Assembly (NCBI GenBank): GCA_964619155.1
Contig: CAZUEM010000217.1
Span: forward strand, 1 to 5,346
Direction: 5' to 3'
Length of the DNA: 5,346 nt
Source of the DNA: CAIXRL01 sp964619155
GTDB lineage: Bacteria; Eisenbacteria; RBG-16-71-46
A model generated the notes under the pieces. It did not search any database and was not told where the DNA came from. It saw nothing but the letters and a program-made list of their open reading frames with translations. Every line of letters starts with the position of its first letter. Position 1 is the first letter of the stretch. Of this stretch, positions 4,831 through 5,346 are shown piece after piece. A program made the translations under genes and the position numbers.

Positions 4831-5346
4831 CGGTACGTGCCCTCGAACGTGCGGCCGCGCCAGGCGACGAGCACGACGGTCAGCGAGCTGGCCGGCATCA
4901 TGAGCGCGGCCACGAAGGGGTTGATGAGCCCGGCGATCGCCAGCGCGGCGCCGGCGACATTGTAGACGATGGAAATCGCGATCCCGAGGCGGATGACGCC
5001 GAGCGTTCGGGCCGCCCCCTCGACAAGGCGGGCGAGCGGCTCGACGCCCGGCCGCGCGAGGAACACGTCGGCGGCGGCGAGGCACGCCTCGGCGCCGCCC
5101 TTGACGCCGACGCCGACGGTGGCGCGTGCGATCGCCGCCGCATCGTTGACGCCGTCCCCCACCATCACGACCGGGCCCGAGGCGGCGAGCGCCTCGACGG
5201 CCACGAGCTTGTCCTCGGGCGAGGCGGCGCCCGCGCACTCGGCGGGCGCGAACCCGAGCCGCGCGCCGACCTCGGCCACCACCTCGGGCGCGTCGCCCGA
5301 GAGGAGCCGCGTGCGCCAGCCGCGCGCGCGCAGCGCGGCGAGGGTC
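4827..5346 (-). CDS. ccoI: Copper-translocating P1B-type ATPase CcoI/FixI, C-terminal part (partial)
   Basis: The last 172 residues of a heavy-metal P-type ATPase are present; the 5' part lies beyond the right edge. The visible part starts in the nucleotide-binding/phosphorylation region with LLSGDAPE. The hinge motif GDGVNDAAA follows (visible residues 63-71), then two C-terminal helices (about 118-138 and 142-163). These carry YN (128-129) and MPASS (150-154), the Tyr-Asn and MxxSS residues of Cu+-transporting P1B-1 pumps. The DKTGT phosphorylation site and N-terminal metal-binding domains are not in the window. Overlap with ccoS identifies it as CcoI/FixI, which exports copper for cbb3 oxidase assembly, rather than a CopA detoxification pump. 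Its copper could in principle also supply periplasmic NosZ. Confidence 0.92.
   Translation of the reverse strand, partial: TLAALRARGWRTRLLSGDAPEVVAEVGARLGFAPAECAGAASPEDKLVAVEALAASGPVVMVGDGVNDAAAIARATVGVGVKGGAEACLAAADVFLARPGVEPLARLVEGAARTLGVIRLGIAISIVYNVAGAALAIAGLINPFVAALMMPASSLTVVLVAWRGRTFEGTYR

Noticed and set aside
1..5346. tRNA, rRNA, CRISPR array, insertion sequence or attachment site.
   Set aside because: No tRNA-like cloverleaf, spaced direct repeats, transposase or long terminal inverted repeats were seen. Almost all the window is accounted for by respiratory genes and short gaps.

Overview
This is a high-GC bacterial window holding the front half of a clade II ('atypical') nitrous oxide reduction cluster, a divergent Crp/Fnr-type regulator, and the tail of a cbb3-oxidase assembly operon. 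NosZ has a Sec/lipoprotein-type leader rather than a twin-arginine one. A NosB-like membrane protein follows it, and no nosR is visible. These traits point to a denitrifying or N2O-respiring organism outside the classical alpha/beta/gamma-proteobacterial denitrifiers, such as Gemmatimonadota, Myxococcota/Anaeromyxobacter-like or a related high-GC lineage. The phylum cannot be fixed from this sequence alone.

Layout. Bases 1-3715 are one leftward transcription unit. In transcription order it holds a hemerythrin-domain protein (3715-3200), a monohaem c-type cytochrome lipoprotein (3187-2708), nosZ (2635-737), a nosB-like four-helix membrane protein (672-58), and the first 20 codons of an exported protein, probably nosD (from 61). 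Gaps are short: 12, 72 and 64 nt, then a GTGA overlap. The two longer gaps each hold a hairpin, and the one after nosZ is very strong. Bases 3716-3928 form a divergent control region with a perfect 16-bp palindrome at 3750-3765, the right size and geometry for a Crp/Fnr-family dimer. Bases 3929-4639 (+) encode that family's regulator, most likely from a TTG start. Only 14 bp separate its stop from the convergent cbb3 assembly genes: ccoS (4830-4654) and, overlapping it by ATGA, the 3' part of the copper P-type ATPase gene ccoI/fixI, which runs off the right edge.

How the genes fit together. NosZ reduces N2O to N2 in the periplasm using CuA and CuZ centres, and all seven CuZ histidines and the CuA Cys/His/Met ligands can be found. 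The cytochrome is the probable electron donor. NosB and NosD are accessory proteins of the clade II cluster. The hemerythrin protein, at the head of the operon, is a candidate O2/NO-handling protein. The Crp/Fnr regulator has no cysteine cluster for an Fe-S centre, so it is more like NO/redox regulators of the Dnr/NnrR type or an indirect sensor. The neighbouring ccoI-ccoS genes supply copper to and help assemble the high-affinity terminal oxidase. The locus therefore groups two copper-dependent, low-oxygen respiratory end points. Nothing here is clearly a wholly new system. The most distinctive points are the hemerythrin lead gene, the non-canonical palindrome that fits the regulator's altered recognition helix, and the strong intercistronic hairpin after nosZ.
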